Both the position numbers and the translations under genes were made by a program. Positions 16,601 to 44,385 of a stretch of 64,000 nucleotides of DNA are shown here, one piece after another (positions within the stretch are counted from its first letter, which is position 1; every line of letters begins with the position of its first letter). The stretch lies in assembly GCA_030141605.1 (NCBI GenBank), contig JAQGDQ010001018.1:1-64000 (forward strand). The letters are read 5' to 3'. Source of the stretch: Tubiluchus corallicola. Lineage: Eukaryota > Priapulida > Priapulimorpha > Priapulimorphida > Tubiluchidae. The notes beneath the pieces were generated by a model that was not told the DNA's origin, made no database searches, and was given only the letters and a program-made list of their open reading frames with translations.

Positions 16601-19190
16601 AGCAAAATATCAAGAACACAATGCGGATTTAGAAAAGGCAAGTCTGTATCACACAACTAATTAGATTACATCAATTTATGGACCAAAATAATCAGTTGTT
16701 GAGTTTCACTTGACACAACCAATTTAAATTTTGCAAAAATATTTGATTCATTCCCTCACAAAAGACACTTACTATAGTGACTAAACTGCGTTAAGTGTAA
16801 TGATGTAATACTGATTGGCTTAAATGAAACGGAGATTGTTTGGGTTTTATCGTGACAAATAAACAAAGTCATCAAGTACTGCTTAGTATAATATTTTATT
16901 GTTCGTGCACCATCATCACAGAACATACCGTAATTTTACTTCACATTTGACATATATTTATACGCCATTTCCCAAAATTATACATTTCGTCGGGAATGAA
17001 ATGTAAATTATTTTAACAAACTAATTGATTTCTTATCAAAATGTCCACTGCAATTAACTAAAATTAATTAGAGACTTTCAGTGAGTAACCAAATAAAATG
17101 AAACAAAATTTACATACATCAACCATAATACAACATACATAAATTTGTCATTACTGCTTTGAACACATTGAAACCTGAATAACAGGTATTTAAAACTAGG
17201 TCGCCAATATTGAAGCCAGATGTCACCAACTTACAGGTAAGAGCAGGTAAGTTAACTTAATCTAATCAAAACGCACACTGAACAATTATTAGTCATATTG
17301 TAAGAACAAACCGTTTTGGTTGTTTAATAAACAAAGCTCCTTAACAGAAATGGCGAATGATTTTAGAAGTTATTGTAGACGATAATCTGAATTTCGATGA
17401 GCATGCTGGAACAGAGTCAGTAGGAGAATCAGAATAGTCGGAATGATGAAAAGGCTCACTTGTCAGCACTGGCACTGACATGTTTTTGCCATTATTCAGC
17501 AGATTAGTAAGACTGATACTGAAATATGGTAATGTAGTTTAAAAACTATTTTACAGAAAAGTCATCCATTGATTAGAAAACGAACAGTGTAGAGCAGTAA
17601 AGAAGGTTTACTGTACATCAGGTCTGAAGTACGAAGACACATTGTTGGTGCTAAAACTGCTCTAGTTTAATATACCGTAGGTTTAGAAGTGACAAGATAG
17701 AAGTGTACAAGATCACGCACAGCAACTACATTACGCCAATATAGTTGACTCAACACAAGAAACCGATTTTTCCCAGTGGGGACACCAAGATTATGGAATA
17801 AGTTACCATAACAGGTTTTTAAGGCACCATCTTTGAATGCTTTCAAGTTCCGTTTAGATAGACAGATTTTGGAGCAGGAAATACACCCAGAAAGGTCCCA
17901 AGGAATAACTTAACAGACGGCCATAAGCTTATTTCTGGAACAGTGAACAAATCAAAGCCCAAAGAGATACATGTTTTCATTGATGTGAAATTTACTGTTA
18001 CAGTACTGTTACAGTACTAACAATATACGTTTGATTAGCTATGGATTGCTAACTTACAAATATAAACTATCCAAACCATAAGGCAAAATAGCTCTGAAAG
18101 ATACCATTTTTAAAGTAGTATGCATAAAACTTTCAAGGAAACTCCATAATGTAATAATTCAAGAACACATGAACATTTGTAATACCATTTGGGGAAAAAG
18201 TCGACATCAGAACGATTAAGACTGCATCTTGCAGCTCAAAAATGTGTAGCAAAGATTACTGTGAGAAATGAACTTGGTCTACTAAAAGCTGCAATAATAT
18301 TTCCAAACTATAACCTCATTGCATACCAAAAAAAAATTTAGTACGTAAATCTAGTTAATTTATAAAAAAAACATACTAACTTTGAAACAATAATTTGTGC
18401 CAAACAGCTATCCACTCATGCTTGTTTTGTTATGTAGAAAAAAAAAACACATAAATGCATATTGTTAGTAAATAAAACTACTTTCACTATGCAAGTCAAG
18501 CACCCCTCTTTTGGTGATACGGAAATTGTAACTTTTGGGGTTCATTTAAAGATTTTCTTCGGAAAGAGGAAGTCACAAGGGAAGTGACAATCATGTAAAG
18601 GAAAGCACTGTGCTTTGCATTTATTACAATATTATAGGTAGCAAGAATCACTTATCTATGGTAGCCATGTAACTCAGTGTATCCAGCAAAAATGGCAGTG
18701 ATAGTCAGGGCATTGACAACAACTTTGAAGAAATTGTATTTAGTAGAAGAGAATGTGATTGATGTCACGTTTATCAAGACTCTTTAACAAAGTTCATTTC
18801 ATGCTGTATTTTACGTTAAATGAAGCCATATTAGTTAATATTTACTCTGTATTTGTAAATACAAGAATGTTATGAAATCAGTCACACATCCCGCCTAGTT
18901 ACATAAAAATGTAGTTTTTTGTGATTTGACTTTGAGAATGTGTAAAGTTATTTCACCAATAAGATGATTATGTGAGCCACAATGTCATATATCTGAGTAA
19001 GTATTTATTTCTATTTTAACAGCAGAATAATTCATACCACAAAGTGAGACTAACCTTTTCCGTTTGATCCTGGAGAAGTCGTTGAGGACTGAGCTTCTTT
19101 AGATTGACATAGAGTGTCAAAGCAAAGCAATGTAGTAAATGCAAACAAAAATGTGATCCGAATACACCGAGCTGCATGCACTAATAGCAT
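12015..19190 (-). CDS. Serine protease C, complete; disulfide-poor, GPI-anchor-like S1 protease
   Basis: Seven exons: 19055-19190, 16088-16152, 15612-15718, 14858-14933, 13778-13976, 13348-13475 and 12015-12338. All have GT-AG junctions and consistent phases, giving 344 aa. Residues 1-30 are a signal peptide. PRIHGGENAG places the zymogen cleavage at Arg52-Ile53. Catalytic residues are His99 (LTVAHMF), Asp148 (INDIAFARL) and Ser240 (GDSGGP). Cys42, Cys58, Cys136, Cys191, Cys201 and Cys220 equivalents are all absent; only the 168-182 pair (Cys217, Cys227) is kept. Position 189 is Ile (PGRIGGL before GDSGG) and Ser-Trp-Gly is replaced by IYQAS. NTS and NST sequons lie after the catalytic block. 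The last 20 residues are hydrophobic with no basic tail, as in GPI signals. Start choice: the first ATG before the signal sequence, at 19190. Exons 2-5 lie in the right palindrome arm. The predicted role is a secreted or membrane-tethered protease of unknown substrate. Confidence 0.88.
13691..17318 (-). repeat. Right arm of the large inverted duplication
   Basis: Reverse complement of 8784-11601. It contains exons 2-5 of protease C and part of a degenerate LINE. It also has about 0.8 kb (15450-16230, with the activation-site and catalytic-His exons) that the left arm lacks, so the left arm is the damaged copy. Exon-level identity between arms is very high, while intron positions show small indels. 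Confidence 0.88.
16330..17960 (+). mobile_element. Degenerate non-LTR retrotransposon in intron 1 of protease C
   Basis: Frame-shifted reverse-transcriptase motifs can be followed: YRPVSLTSKLFKTLEKII, then CGFRKGKS, then a decayed palm motif (FDSFPHKR) near 16735-16765. After an interruption of about 540 bases the C-terminal part resumes at about 17340, with VIVDDNLNFDEH, ILKYGNVV, and a block close to the family C-terminus (altered NRF-PVGTPRLWNKLP, then APSLNAFKFRLDRQI). Many stops show it is dead. It belongs to the APE-type LINEs, possibly the CR1, L2 or Jockey branch. Confidence 0.7.
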
Positions 19191-22100
19191 TGTTTCTGAA
19201 ACTGACAATGTGAAAGTTGAAAAATAATTAGTAAATAAATCAATGCCATAAGGATCTTAATGATATGATAGCATCAATTACTAGTTACAGTTATCAGTTC
19301 ACTGGCCAAAGGAAATCAACTTTTTATGGCTCCTAAACAAACTCACTTTGTAGTGCTCGCCGTCTGTTATAAAAGAGAAAAAACAAATTTAAACATTTAC
19401 TGTTTTCATTAATTGGAAGAATCAGTAATTCAAAACGCAATTGGAAAAACACAAGGTAAACTTTCAACAAGAAAAAAACTGAATATCCTTAAAGATTTTT
19501 TCTTTGTAGATTTGTGAAAAAAATCTTAAACGTCGAAGTTGAACTGATGCACCAATGTCCATCAACAGATTCTCACAAAAACATATTTAGATTCATGTGA
19601 TTTGACATCAGTCATTCCAAACTTGCTTAGGGAGAAGAAACATAATAGGCAGTCCATATTTGAATAATTACTACCATTTCGCCTAAGTAGCTAGTGTTAA
19701 AAGCTAATTTAGTTACTGTACAAGCAGTTTGTGATAACAGACAAAGTCGTTTCATCAGGTAAGGAGAATAACCTAAGAACTGTCAACAAAGATTTAGTTT
19801 AAAATAATTTAATTTAATTTTCTTTAAGTTTTTTTATCGCCGCAGTCAGTTAATAGTTCATAATTTAGTAACCCGTTAAAGGATAGCAATTGCACCAGGT
19901 AGTCTACATTTCTTATTATAGGTAAACACAAATTACCATATTATTATTCAGGCAGCAATTGCATAATTAGGCACAATAATTTAGGCGTAGTTATTTTGCT
20001 ATACGTACCTGTTGTCACGAAATCTACCAGTTCCTAAAACACTTAAAAGTGGTTAAGCCTCGTCAAAATAAACGATTCCACTGTTTTGTGTGTTCAAACC
20101 ACATTGTCTGAGGTTTAGAATTTTAGAACAACGATTTTTTTTCAAAAGACAATTGAGGACGTGATTATTTAGATTAAAGAGAGTTTGTTTCGTTCTATTT
20201 ATGTTTTGCAACTGCAGAACGAATTTTTATTTGCTGTATTCACGAAGAGTGCTTTCCTGTGTTTTAATAACTAGGCTTTGTAATAGAACGTTAATATGAA
20301 ATAAGATGGTGACTATATTATCTAAGTAGTATCATAGGAAATGTCCGTGATTTTAACCATAATTCGTACGGGTACAAGCCCAGCTGATATTTTTGAAGAT
20401 GATGATTGATGTAGATTATATTGTAACGATGCAACGATAGCGTCGTTATTTGCAATAGTCTGCATTAGTCGTTCTCTCACATGTTGGAAGCCGAGTGGGC
20501 CTGAGTGACGATGAAGAACATTTCAACAGACGTCTGTTGCATATCAGGTTTACAAAGACAAACAAGCAACTTCGTACTAGACCTAACTATCACAAGGGAG
20601 TGGTGGTGGGAGGGGGTAAAAAAAGGCATTTCTTTATTCTAACAAAAAGTTTTTGACAACATCTAAAGAATCGTTTAGTCATTTTATCAGTTTTTCATCA
20701 ATGTTGGTAATTGCATTAAAGATGGGTATTGCTGTGTAATGAAATACGTAAATGGCAAAAGATTGTTTGCTTGTCCTGATAGCTAATGATTTGAATGATC
20801 ATTGGGTAGATATTTTGAATAATTATTGTGGTCAATTGTGATAATGCTAATAGCTCTGCTATCTTTTTCGTGTCTCTGCTGAGCTCTAAGAATTTCTTCT
20901 TTAGTCTGTGGGTGAGTTTTTGGTATGTGCAACAACGTATATTTCTATAATATATTGCTTACGATGAATAAAATAAGAAAACTAGACCATTTGAAAATTG
21001 TTAAATTTTCAGCAGAGTGTAGTGCCGTGTATATCAAAGTTTTATAAATGTGTGGATGTAGGTTAGAAAATTTCCCAATATGCTTATAGGTCGCCATAAT
21101 TATCTGACGAAACTTATGGATTAAATTTAAACGCTGAAGCAAAATTTACATATTTACTTGATGTGCTCTCTTTATTTTGTTTACTAATAAAATATAGACG
21201 CACAAACTGAAGGTATACATTTCCTAATTATTACAAAAAAATTAATCTTAGCAGAAAACGCAAATGCTTCTCATTTTCCTGCTTTTTACGCCTACGCCTA
21301 GGTAGAAAATAATGAATCAAAATGTTTCAAATAACTAAATATTAGGAAACAGACATTTTAACTTTTGCTTATTTTTGAGAAAAAACACAAAAAAATAAAT
21401 TACTGTCGTTTACAACAAATTTAACGAATTTAAAGCCAATTTACCTCTTGTGTAAGAATATTTCGTGTAAAAATTTCTAACACTTTGCATTATTTAAAGG
21501 GGTGGGTAGAAAAATTTCATATAGGTAGCATGTCGTGAAGTTTGGGCTTCACGATTCGCCCCCCAGAGAGAAGCCATTGAATTGAATTGATTTTACGTGT
21601 AACTGTAGAAAAGAAGTTAGGCAGTTGTTGAGTTGGTATGAAAGGGCAAACTAGCATATTGCGTTCGGAAAAAAAGAATAAAGTTCAGCGTTACGGCGGT
21701 GGTAAAAATTCTCGTCTTTTCGTTTTATTTGTCTCAAAAGTCACCACGACATAGCACAACAAGAGATATAGTCAGCTGCCGAGGTTTCAAACACCCCTCA
21801 CAACAAACGGCTGACTTGAAAATTTTCATATATGATCATATATGTGAGTGTAGACTTACTGTAGATTTCTATTAATGGACGTGAAGCTAACTGCCTATAT
21901 GCTGGAGAAACGACAAGCAAGGGAGTCGAGTTTCAACTCATATAAGTTCAGAAAAAAATAAACTTATTGGAAAGATGCATGAGTTTGTTATGTTATGCCT
22001 GCAATTTAATTGGAATCCGTCACGTCTACCATAGAAAAATCTAGAAATAGTTAACATGGATTGCATAGTAGCAGTAATATGACGGAGATCATAGGGAATC

Positions 22101-22700
22101 AATGGAGATACGGGGTGAACTAAACTGCATCAATATAACTGTTTTAGGAAATAATGATCTGTTGAACTTGTTATTATTCGGTAAAGATGAATTTAACTAT
22201 GTTACCAACTGTAAAATATTCCAATGTATACATGACTTTATATTATGTACTAAACGCTTCCAGTAGTTTCTATCTGATATAAAATGCATCATTCTTAAAT
22301 AATCGTACATTAATATTTACTAACCGTCATTTTTTACTAATGTCTAATGTATCACTGTAAGTAAAACTTTAGTATTCTAAAAGTTAAGTATGTTCAATTC
22401 TTACTGTAAATGTTCTTGTAAATAGTGTATAAAGTCTATTGTGGTGAGGATCTTAAATCATGTTGTACAAACTGTCTGATCCAATCCTAAATAAATTATG
22501 TTTAAACTAAACTGCATCAAAGGTTGAATGAAGAAATTAAACGGACATCCTAATCCTCAGCTTTGGATACGAATCAAAATCTAAGATACATTCCAGCTCT
22601 CTTTGTGTTCCTTGTCTCAAAATTTCATTAACTTTGTATTTGCAAGATTACTAAGATTACAATAAACTTTTCTTTATAAGCTTCGTCGTAGCTCACTGTA
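19191..22700. other. Intergenic region upstream of protease C
   Basis: About 3.5 kb of AT-rich sequence holding the presumed promoter of protease C near 19191-19350. I see no gene, no transposon with readable ends and no tandem array here. A short inverted repeat (TCGTGAAG...CTTCACGA) lies near 21530-21552. Confidence 0.5.
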
Positions 22701-22708
22701 TTAATTAC

Positions 22709-22810
22709 TGTAGCACGTTGTTCTCTAAATTGTGGTTCTATACAGTGAAGTGTTACCAGCAAACATTTACAGATAATAGCATTTTAAATACATAACAATA
22801 ATAACAGTAA
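22709..22810. repeat. Direct repeat partner of 23197-23292
   Basis: Starts CACGTTGTTCTCTAAATTGTGG and continues through AGTGTTACCAGCAAA to an AACAGTA end. The same 100 bases, slightly diverged, recur at 23197-23292, so the protease remnant between them is bracketed by a direct repeat. Confidence 0.8.
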
Positions 22811-22994
22811 ATACATTCAGTTTAATATCATTGAAAAATTTATAATTAAATATGTAAAGTCCACATTTTACATATACATTCTACGATAGGTTTGTTTTTT
22901 AGGAAAGCAACAATGAAAGAAAACTAGTGTGGATATTTTTTCTTCACAATACCACAAAACAAAATTCTGTTTTTTACTCTGCCTTTTTTAATCA

Positions 22995-23157
22995 TTAAAG
23001 CTTTAAAAGGCTTGAAGGAAATGGGGATAACAATTTAATTGTAGAGATCGCTGTTCTGGCGTGTTCTTGAGCTCTGATAGATACACAGTTAGATGTTGCA
23101 TATACGCCAAAACTTTGATCTCCAAACGTCATGATTGAATGACCCTGTTGAACATCA
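22995..23157 (-). pseudogene. Last-exon remnant of a fourth GPI-type protease
   Basis: The frame ending at the TAA at 22995-22997 reads NDVQQG, then FGDQSFG, then a hydrophobic end (ISTIKLLSPFPSSLLKL). It aligns with the end of protease A (IEQAF, FGDESFG, then the hydrophobic tail). The GDSGGP part and all earlier exons are missing, and the upstream edge runs straight into a 36-bp hairpin. It is a dead 3' fragment of the same subfamily as A and C. Confidence 0.65.
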
Positions 23158-23232
23158 TTCACTGTATAGAACCACAATTTAGAGAACAACGTGCTACACG
23201 TTGTTCTCTATATTGTGGTTCTATACAGTGAA
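23158..23232. repeat. Near-perfect hairpin, 36-bp arms
   Basis: Arms 23158-23193 and 23197-23232 are inverted copies differing at one position, with a 3-base loop (CTA). The right arm is the start of the second direct repeat. It probably arose by a fold-back rearrangement that also truncated the protease remnant. Confidence 0.9.
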
Positions 23233-23326
23233 GTGTTACCAGCAAATATTTATAGATAATAGCATTTTAAATAAATAACAATACTAACAGTATCACACTA
23301 GACAGTAACTCGCAGGAGATCGTCTC

Positions 23327-23352
23327 AAATCAAATCAAATCAAATCAAATTT
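23327..23352. repeat. (CAAAT)n short tandem repeat
   Basis: About five copies of CAAAT just left of the 76-bp satellite. Confidence 0.9.
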
Positions 23353-23805
23353 ATTCTCAATTTGCTGCAACTATCTGAGAGTTGGCAATAATTTTACAAC
23401 ACAAACGCGCAAATCTGTTCAAACTTGCGAGTTTTTTGTCAGAGAAAAACCTTTTAGTGATGAATCGTGTCTTTCACTGCTTTATTGTAATCAGACTATG
23501 TCGTTTAGCTCTTCGTTAATTTAACTATTATAATATCGTTTGTCTACATGTGAAAAATTACTAACCTTTGTATGAGTAACTTACAGTTTAACTTTAACTC
23601 TTTTACTCATTTGCATCAAAATTAAATTGAAGAAATTACATAAAAATAATCCTAAAAGATTTTTTATTGTACGAGCATTTGTATCTATATGCAAAAATAT
23701 ACATTCAATGAAACAATAAACAAATTGGTATAAACTTATTTAGGAATGACATCTAATAAGCGATGCAACAAAATACTAGTTTAATTAAAGGTGAACAATA
23801 TGAAC

Positions 23806-25629
23806 AACTGCAAGTGAAATTCTTTTATGTGAAGAGGAATTTAGTCCTATTGTTGGATTTTAGCATACAAATGATTACAGTAACTGCAAGTGAAATTCTT
23901 TTATGTGAAGAGGAATTTGGTCCTATTGTTGGATTTTAGCATACAAATGATTACGGTAACTGCAAGTGAAATTCTTTTATGTGAAGAGGAATTTGGTCCT
24001 ATTGTTGGATTTTAGCATACAAATGATTACAGTAACTGCAAGTGAAATTCTTTTATGTGAAGAGGAATTTGGTCCTATTGTTGGATTTTAGCATGCAAAT
24101 GATTACGGTAACTGCAAGTGAAATTCTTTTATGTGAAGAGGAATTTGGTCCTATTGTTGGATTTTAGCATACAAATGATTACATTAACTGCAAGTGAAAT
24201 TCTTTTATGTGAAGAGGAATTTGGTCCTATTGTTGGATTTTAGCATGCAAATGATTACGGTAACTGCAAGTGAAATTCTTTTATGTGAAGAGGAATTTGG
24301 TCCTATTGTTGGACTTTAGCATACAAATGATTATGGTAACTGCAAGTGAAATTCTTTTATGTGAAGAGGAATTTGGTCCTATTGTTGGATTTTAGCATAC
24401 AAATGACTACAGTAACTGCAAGTGAAATTCTTTTATGTGAAGAGGAATTTGGTCCTATTGTTGGATTTTAGCATGCAAATGATTACGGTAACTGCAAGTG
24501 AAATTCTTTTATGTGAAGAGGAATTTGGTCCTATTGTTGAATTTTAGCATACAAATGATTACAGTAACTGCAAGTGAAATTCTTTTATGTGAAGAGGAAT
24601 TTGGTCCTATTGTTGGATTTTAGCATGCAAATGATTACGGTAACTGCAAGTGAAATTCTTTTATGTGAAGAGGAATTTGGTCCTATTGTTGGAATTTAGC
24701 ATACAAATGATTATGGTAACTGCAAGTGAAATTCTTTTATGTGAAGAGGAATTTGGTCCTATTGTTGGATTTTAGCATACAAATGATTACAGTAACTGCA
24801 AGTGAAATTCTTTTATGTGAAGAGGAATTTGGTCCTATTGTTGGATTTTAGCATGCAAATGATTACGGTAACTGCAAGTGAAATTCTTTTATGTGAAGAG
24901 GAATTTGGTCATATTGTTGGAATTTAGCATACAAATGATTATGGTAACTGCAAGTGAAATTCTTTTATGTGAAGAGGAATTTGGTCCTATTGTTGGATTT
25001 TAGCATACAAATGATTACAGCAACTGCAAGTGAAATTCTTTTATGTGAAGAGGAATTTGGTCCTATTGTTGGATTTTAGCATGCAAATGATTACGGTAAC
25101 TGCAAGTGAAATTCTTTTATGTGAAGAGGAATTTGGTCCTATTGTTGGAATTTAGCATACAAATGATTACGGTAACTGCAAGTGAAATTCTTTTATGTGA
25201 AGAGGAATTTGGTCCTATTGTTGGATTTTAGCATACAAATGATTACGGTAACTGCAAGTGAAATTCTTTTATGTGAAGAGGAATTTGGTCCTATTGTTGG
25301 ATTTTAGCATACAAATGATTACAGTAACTGCAAGTGAAATTCTTTTATGTGAAGAGGAATTTGGTCCTATTGTTGGACTTTAGCATACAAATGATTACGG
25401 TAACTGCAAGTGAAATTCTTTTATGTGAAGAGGAATTTGGTCCTATGGTGGGATTTTAGCATACAAATGATTACGGTAACTGCAAGTGAAATTCTTTTAT
25501 GTGAAGAGGAATTTGGTCCTATTGTTGGATTTTGGCATACAAATGATTACGGTAACTGCAAGTGAAATTCTTTTATTTGAAGAGGAATTTGGTCCTGTTG
25601 TTGGATTTTAGCATACAAATGATTACGGT
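23806..25629. repeat. 76-bp satellite, 24 units, with trimer higher-order structure
   Basis: Twenty-four head-to-tail units starting AACTGCAAGTGAAATTC. The register is exact: the first unit starts at 23806 and the last at 25554, 23 x 76 bases apart, with no indel. Units differ by few substitutions that recur in order. One type has CATACAAATGATTACAG, one has CATGCAAATGATTACGG, and one has a changed TTGGAATTTAGC and ATTATGG. This order repeats at units 10-18, indicating a 228-bp higher-order repeat. It lies between the protease remnant and the 3' end of protease D. Confidence 0.97.
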
Positions 25630-25931
25630 AACCACATCCATTACGGCAGCAATTTTCGTTAGTCCCATGAGTAAATGTAGTTGTAGATTTGCTCGACAGG
25701 AGTTAGGTAATAGGCAAACTTTGGAACAATCAGCCCTTTGTAATACCAGCCCACTAACAAGACTTATTCATGACCGTAGAGTCCAATAATTTCAAGGTAC
25801 TTATATGTTCTACAAGCTGCCTGTAAGCTGGTTAGTCCAGTTATTAGGATTATTAGTCCATAATTAGTCGTTGAGCAAATGCGCCTTGATAACCATCTAA
25901 TTCGCGGTCGTATTCAACCAGAAGAACAATC

Positions 25932-41481
<15,550 letters not shown>

Positions 41482-41587
41482 TGCGAATTCTTGGTAAATT
41501 CAAGCTGAAAGTAAAAAAATCCAAACAAAGTGAACACAGGTCACAGGGATTTCAAGAAGAGCCATTTTCTGAAGACCCAGATCATCA

Positions 41588-41754
41588 TCTTTACCATCAT
41601 TATCATTATCATCATCATCGTCACCATCAGCACCATCATCATCATAATCATTATCATCGTCTTCGTCAGCATCGTGATATTCACTTTCAATATCATTATC
41701 ATCATTATTTAACAAAATTTACAAAAAAATTCTATTGCATTATAGCCGAAGAAA

Positions 41755-41836
<82 letters not shown>

Positions 41837-41858
41837 CTCCTTTCTCTCTCGTTCTCTC

Positions 41859-41903
<45 letters not shown>

Positions 41904-41926
41904 TCTCTCTCTCTCTCTTTCTTTGT
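41588..41926. repeat. (TCA)n-like and (TC)n microsatellites
   Basis: Imperfect ATC triplets at about 41588-41705, then a (TC)n run with few interruptions at about 41758-41926. They lie just upstream of the start codon of protease D on its strand. The Ser/Leu and Glu/Arg frames are artefacts. Confidence 0.95.
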
Positions 41927-43140
41927 AAGTTACTTTAGTCATCAATAATGCATTAGCCTTTTTACGTGTGCTAATTAAAATGTCAATTTTTATCATACTT
42001 CAACACGAGTTCAGACATGAACATGCAGCTTTCGTTTAACACTTAAGCACGTTTTTTTAGAAATTATGCTAATTATTTAGTATGGAAATGAATATTGGAT
42101 CATGCTTGATTATTTATTTATTTATTTGTATGATATAACACAGCACGTAAGTTGCAGAATCATTTCAGTTTAGAATGATGTTATCAAATGTTAATGACAG
42201 TGAACTAAAAAGTTACTTACGTTTAGAACGCAGCTTAAGCAATGTCAACTTGTTCTACACACCCCAAACTTCTCCAGAATATGAAGTGGGATCACTTTTA
42301 TATATCAAACTTCTATACTGGGAGCCATAAACCATACCTGGGGGCCAACAGGTGTCATAATAAATATGTTCCAGAATGGGGCATAGCCAGATTTTAACGT
42401 TAGGGGGAGCAAGCATACAAAAAGGCCATCACACATACCATACCATTGATTGTAATTTTGTGTTTAAAATTAAAACGCAAGAAAATTCAGTTTTTAACGA
42501 AGTACATGAATGTTATTTTGTATTTAAAATTAAAATACAATAGTTGGGTTAATGCACGTCCAAGCAGGGGAGGCAGGTTGATGAAATAAAGTAAAAACTC
42601 CATTATTGAAAAACCGCCCATTTTGAAATATGTGCTCGTTGGAGAAGTGGATCCCCTTACTCCCCCTACTAGCTACGCCCCTGACTTCAGTCTGTGACGC
42701 AACTCATCTCTTGACTTTGCCTTGACTTGCGGTCTGCCTGTATTATTTGTTGCTGGGTAAAAATTTCAAGTGCATTCTGGGAAATAATTCCAGCCAAACA
42801 ACAGCATAATAAAAGTTACAAAATCATCTTATTGGCTAAAATTGCAATTGAAACCGGTTGATAATAATAATAATAATAATCTTATAAAATTGTTCTATTA
42901 TAAAATCTTATTATAAAAACACCATTATATTAATTACTTTGTTCAATTGCTTTGCAAGGCGGATGACAATAGAACTTTTGTGTAAGAAAAATCAAATTTT
43001 AAAGCATGTCCAAAAACCTTTCCAATCAAAGTCATCAATTTGAAATACTTTTGTAACTACAAATGAAAATTTTGAATAGTTACAGTGTTCTAGCGAAACT
43101 AGTAAAATGTCGTTGACTCACTATTACTATCAACATAATT
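41921..43140. repeat. Segmental duplication, copy 1
   Basis: Starts TTTGTAAGTTAC and is collinear with 45940-47750. Shared landmarks include ACGCAGCTTAAGCAATGTCAAC and a hAT-like MITE. It ends in AAACTAGTAAAATGTC-TTGACTCAC. A more diverged relative is seen at about 37990-38300 around exon 3 of protease D, so this is DNA that spread with duplications of the protease locus. Confidence 0.9.
42376..42683. mobile_element. hAT-like MITE, copy in segmental duplication 1
   Basis: Termini ATGGGGCATAGCCAG and, reversed, CAGGGGCGTAGCTAG. Flanks GTTCCAGA and ACTTCAGT are both close to GTTTCAGT, the intact 8-bp duplication at copy 2. This is one ancestral insertion carried along by the segmental duplication. 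Confidence 0.8.
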
Positions 43141-43237
43141 TATTTTTGAATGCGCATTTACAGTTAACTTACATAAGTGGTTCAATTAAAGGAACTATGT
43201 AGAATAGTAGCAAAAGTAAAACAAATATTAAACACTG

Positions 43238-43272
43238 ACAACAACAACAACAACAGCACCAACAACAACAAC

Positions 43273-43323
<51 letters not shown>

Positions 43324-43342
43324 CAACAACAACAACAAACAA
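43238..43342. repeat. (ACA)n microsatellite
   Basis: About 105 bases of ACA units, near the 3' edge of duplication copy 1 and absent from copy 2. Confidence 0.95.
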
Positions 43343-44028
43343 GTTTATTTACATAAAAAAGACAAAGCAATTAATTAAAAAAAGACACCTCACATTCTAA
43401 CATTTCTCTCAATTGATACTTTGATAAAAAATTAAAAAATTCCAATTTTCTATACATCTTATACAAAGATTGTTATGGTTAGCTGCCTAAATTTTACGAG
43501 ATAATTCATAAACTCTTCAAGGTAACATCATTTTCTACAACAATTTATATTAGACCATTGATATATTAGCCTTACTTGGGTTTTTAGTAATGTTTACACA
43601 CGACAATTCTTAAACTTTCTAATATAAACACAAATTTTGAGCAAATTTTATTGCTAATTATTGCTGAAAGTTTCTTACCTGTAACTGACCTAACCTTCCT
43701 CAGATCGTAAGTTGTTTTTCTTGTTTACAACCAACCCCCAAGTGCTGTCTTTTTATAAGTCTAGTCTAATGTCTCGAGGCTATGAGATTGACGTCAAAAT
43801 GCTCAGTAACCTGTGACATTTTGACCTGTTGCAACGGCCAGAACATGCTCTATGCTGCAATTTTTCCAACTAGTTTCTTTTAGCTGGAATTTTGTAAACA
43901 GGTAAATCAAGTGTTCTCCTGATTTCATATTACTTGTGTTCCTAGAGCACGTGCACAAAATTCAGGGTTACCGCCCATGCAGTGAAGGATGGTCGACATA
44001 CTAGATATAAAACTCCCATTGCATGAGA

Positions 44029-44385
44029 AAATGTACTCTATGTAAAAGTGTACTCTATGTAAAAGTGTACTCTATGTAAAAAAAGGTACTCTATGTAAAA
44101 ATGTACTCTATGTAAAAATGTACTCTATGTAAAAATGTACTCTATGTAAAAATGTACTCTATGTAAAAATGTACTCTATGTAAAAGTGTACTCTATGTAA
44201 AAATGGTACTCTATGTAAAAATGCACTTTATGTAAAAATGTACTCTATGTAAAAATGTACTCTATGTAAAAATGTACTCTATGTAAAAATGTACTCTATG
44301 TAAAAGTGTACTCTATGTAAAAATGTTCTCTATGTAAAAATGTACTCTATGTAAAAGTGTACTCTATGTAAAAGTGTACTCTATG
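44029..44385. repeat. 17-bp minisatellite, about 21 copies
   Basis: Unit GTACTCTATGTAAAAAT with small variants (AAAAGT, AAAAAAGG). Every unit carries in-frame stops in some phase, so no protein is expected. Confidence 0.95.

Noticed and set aside
44029-44385. CRISPR-like array appearance of the 17-bp repeats
   Set aside because: Units are contiguous without unique spacers and the host is eukaryotic; it is a minisatellite.
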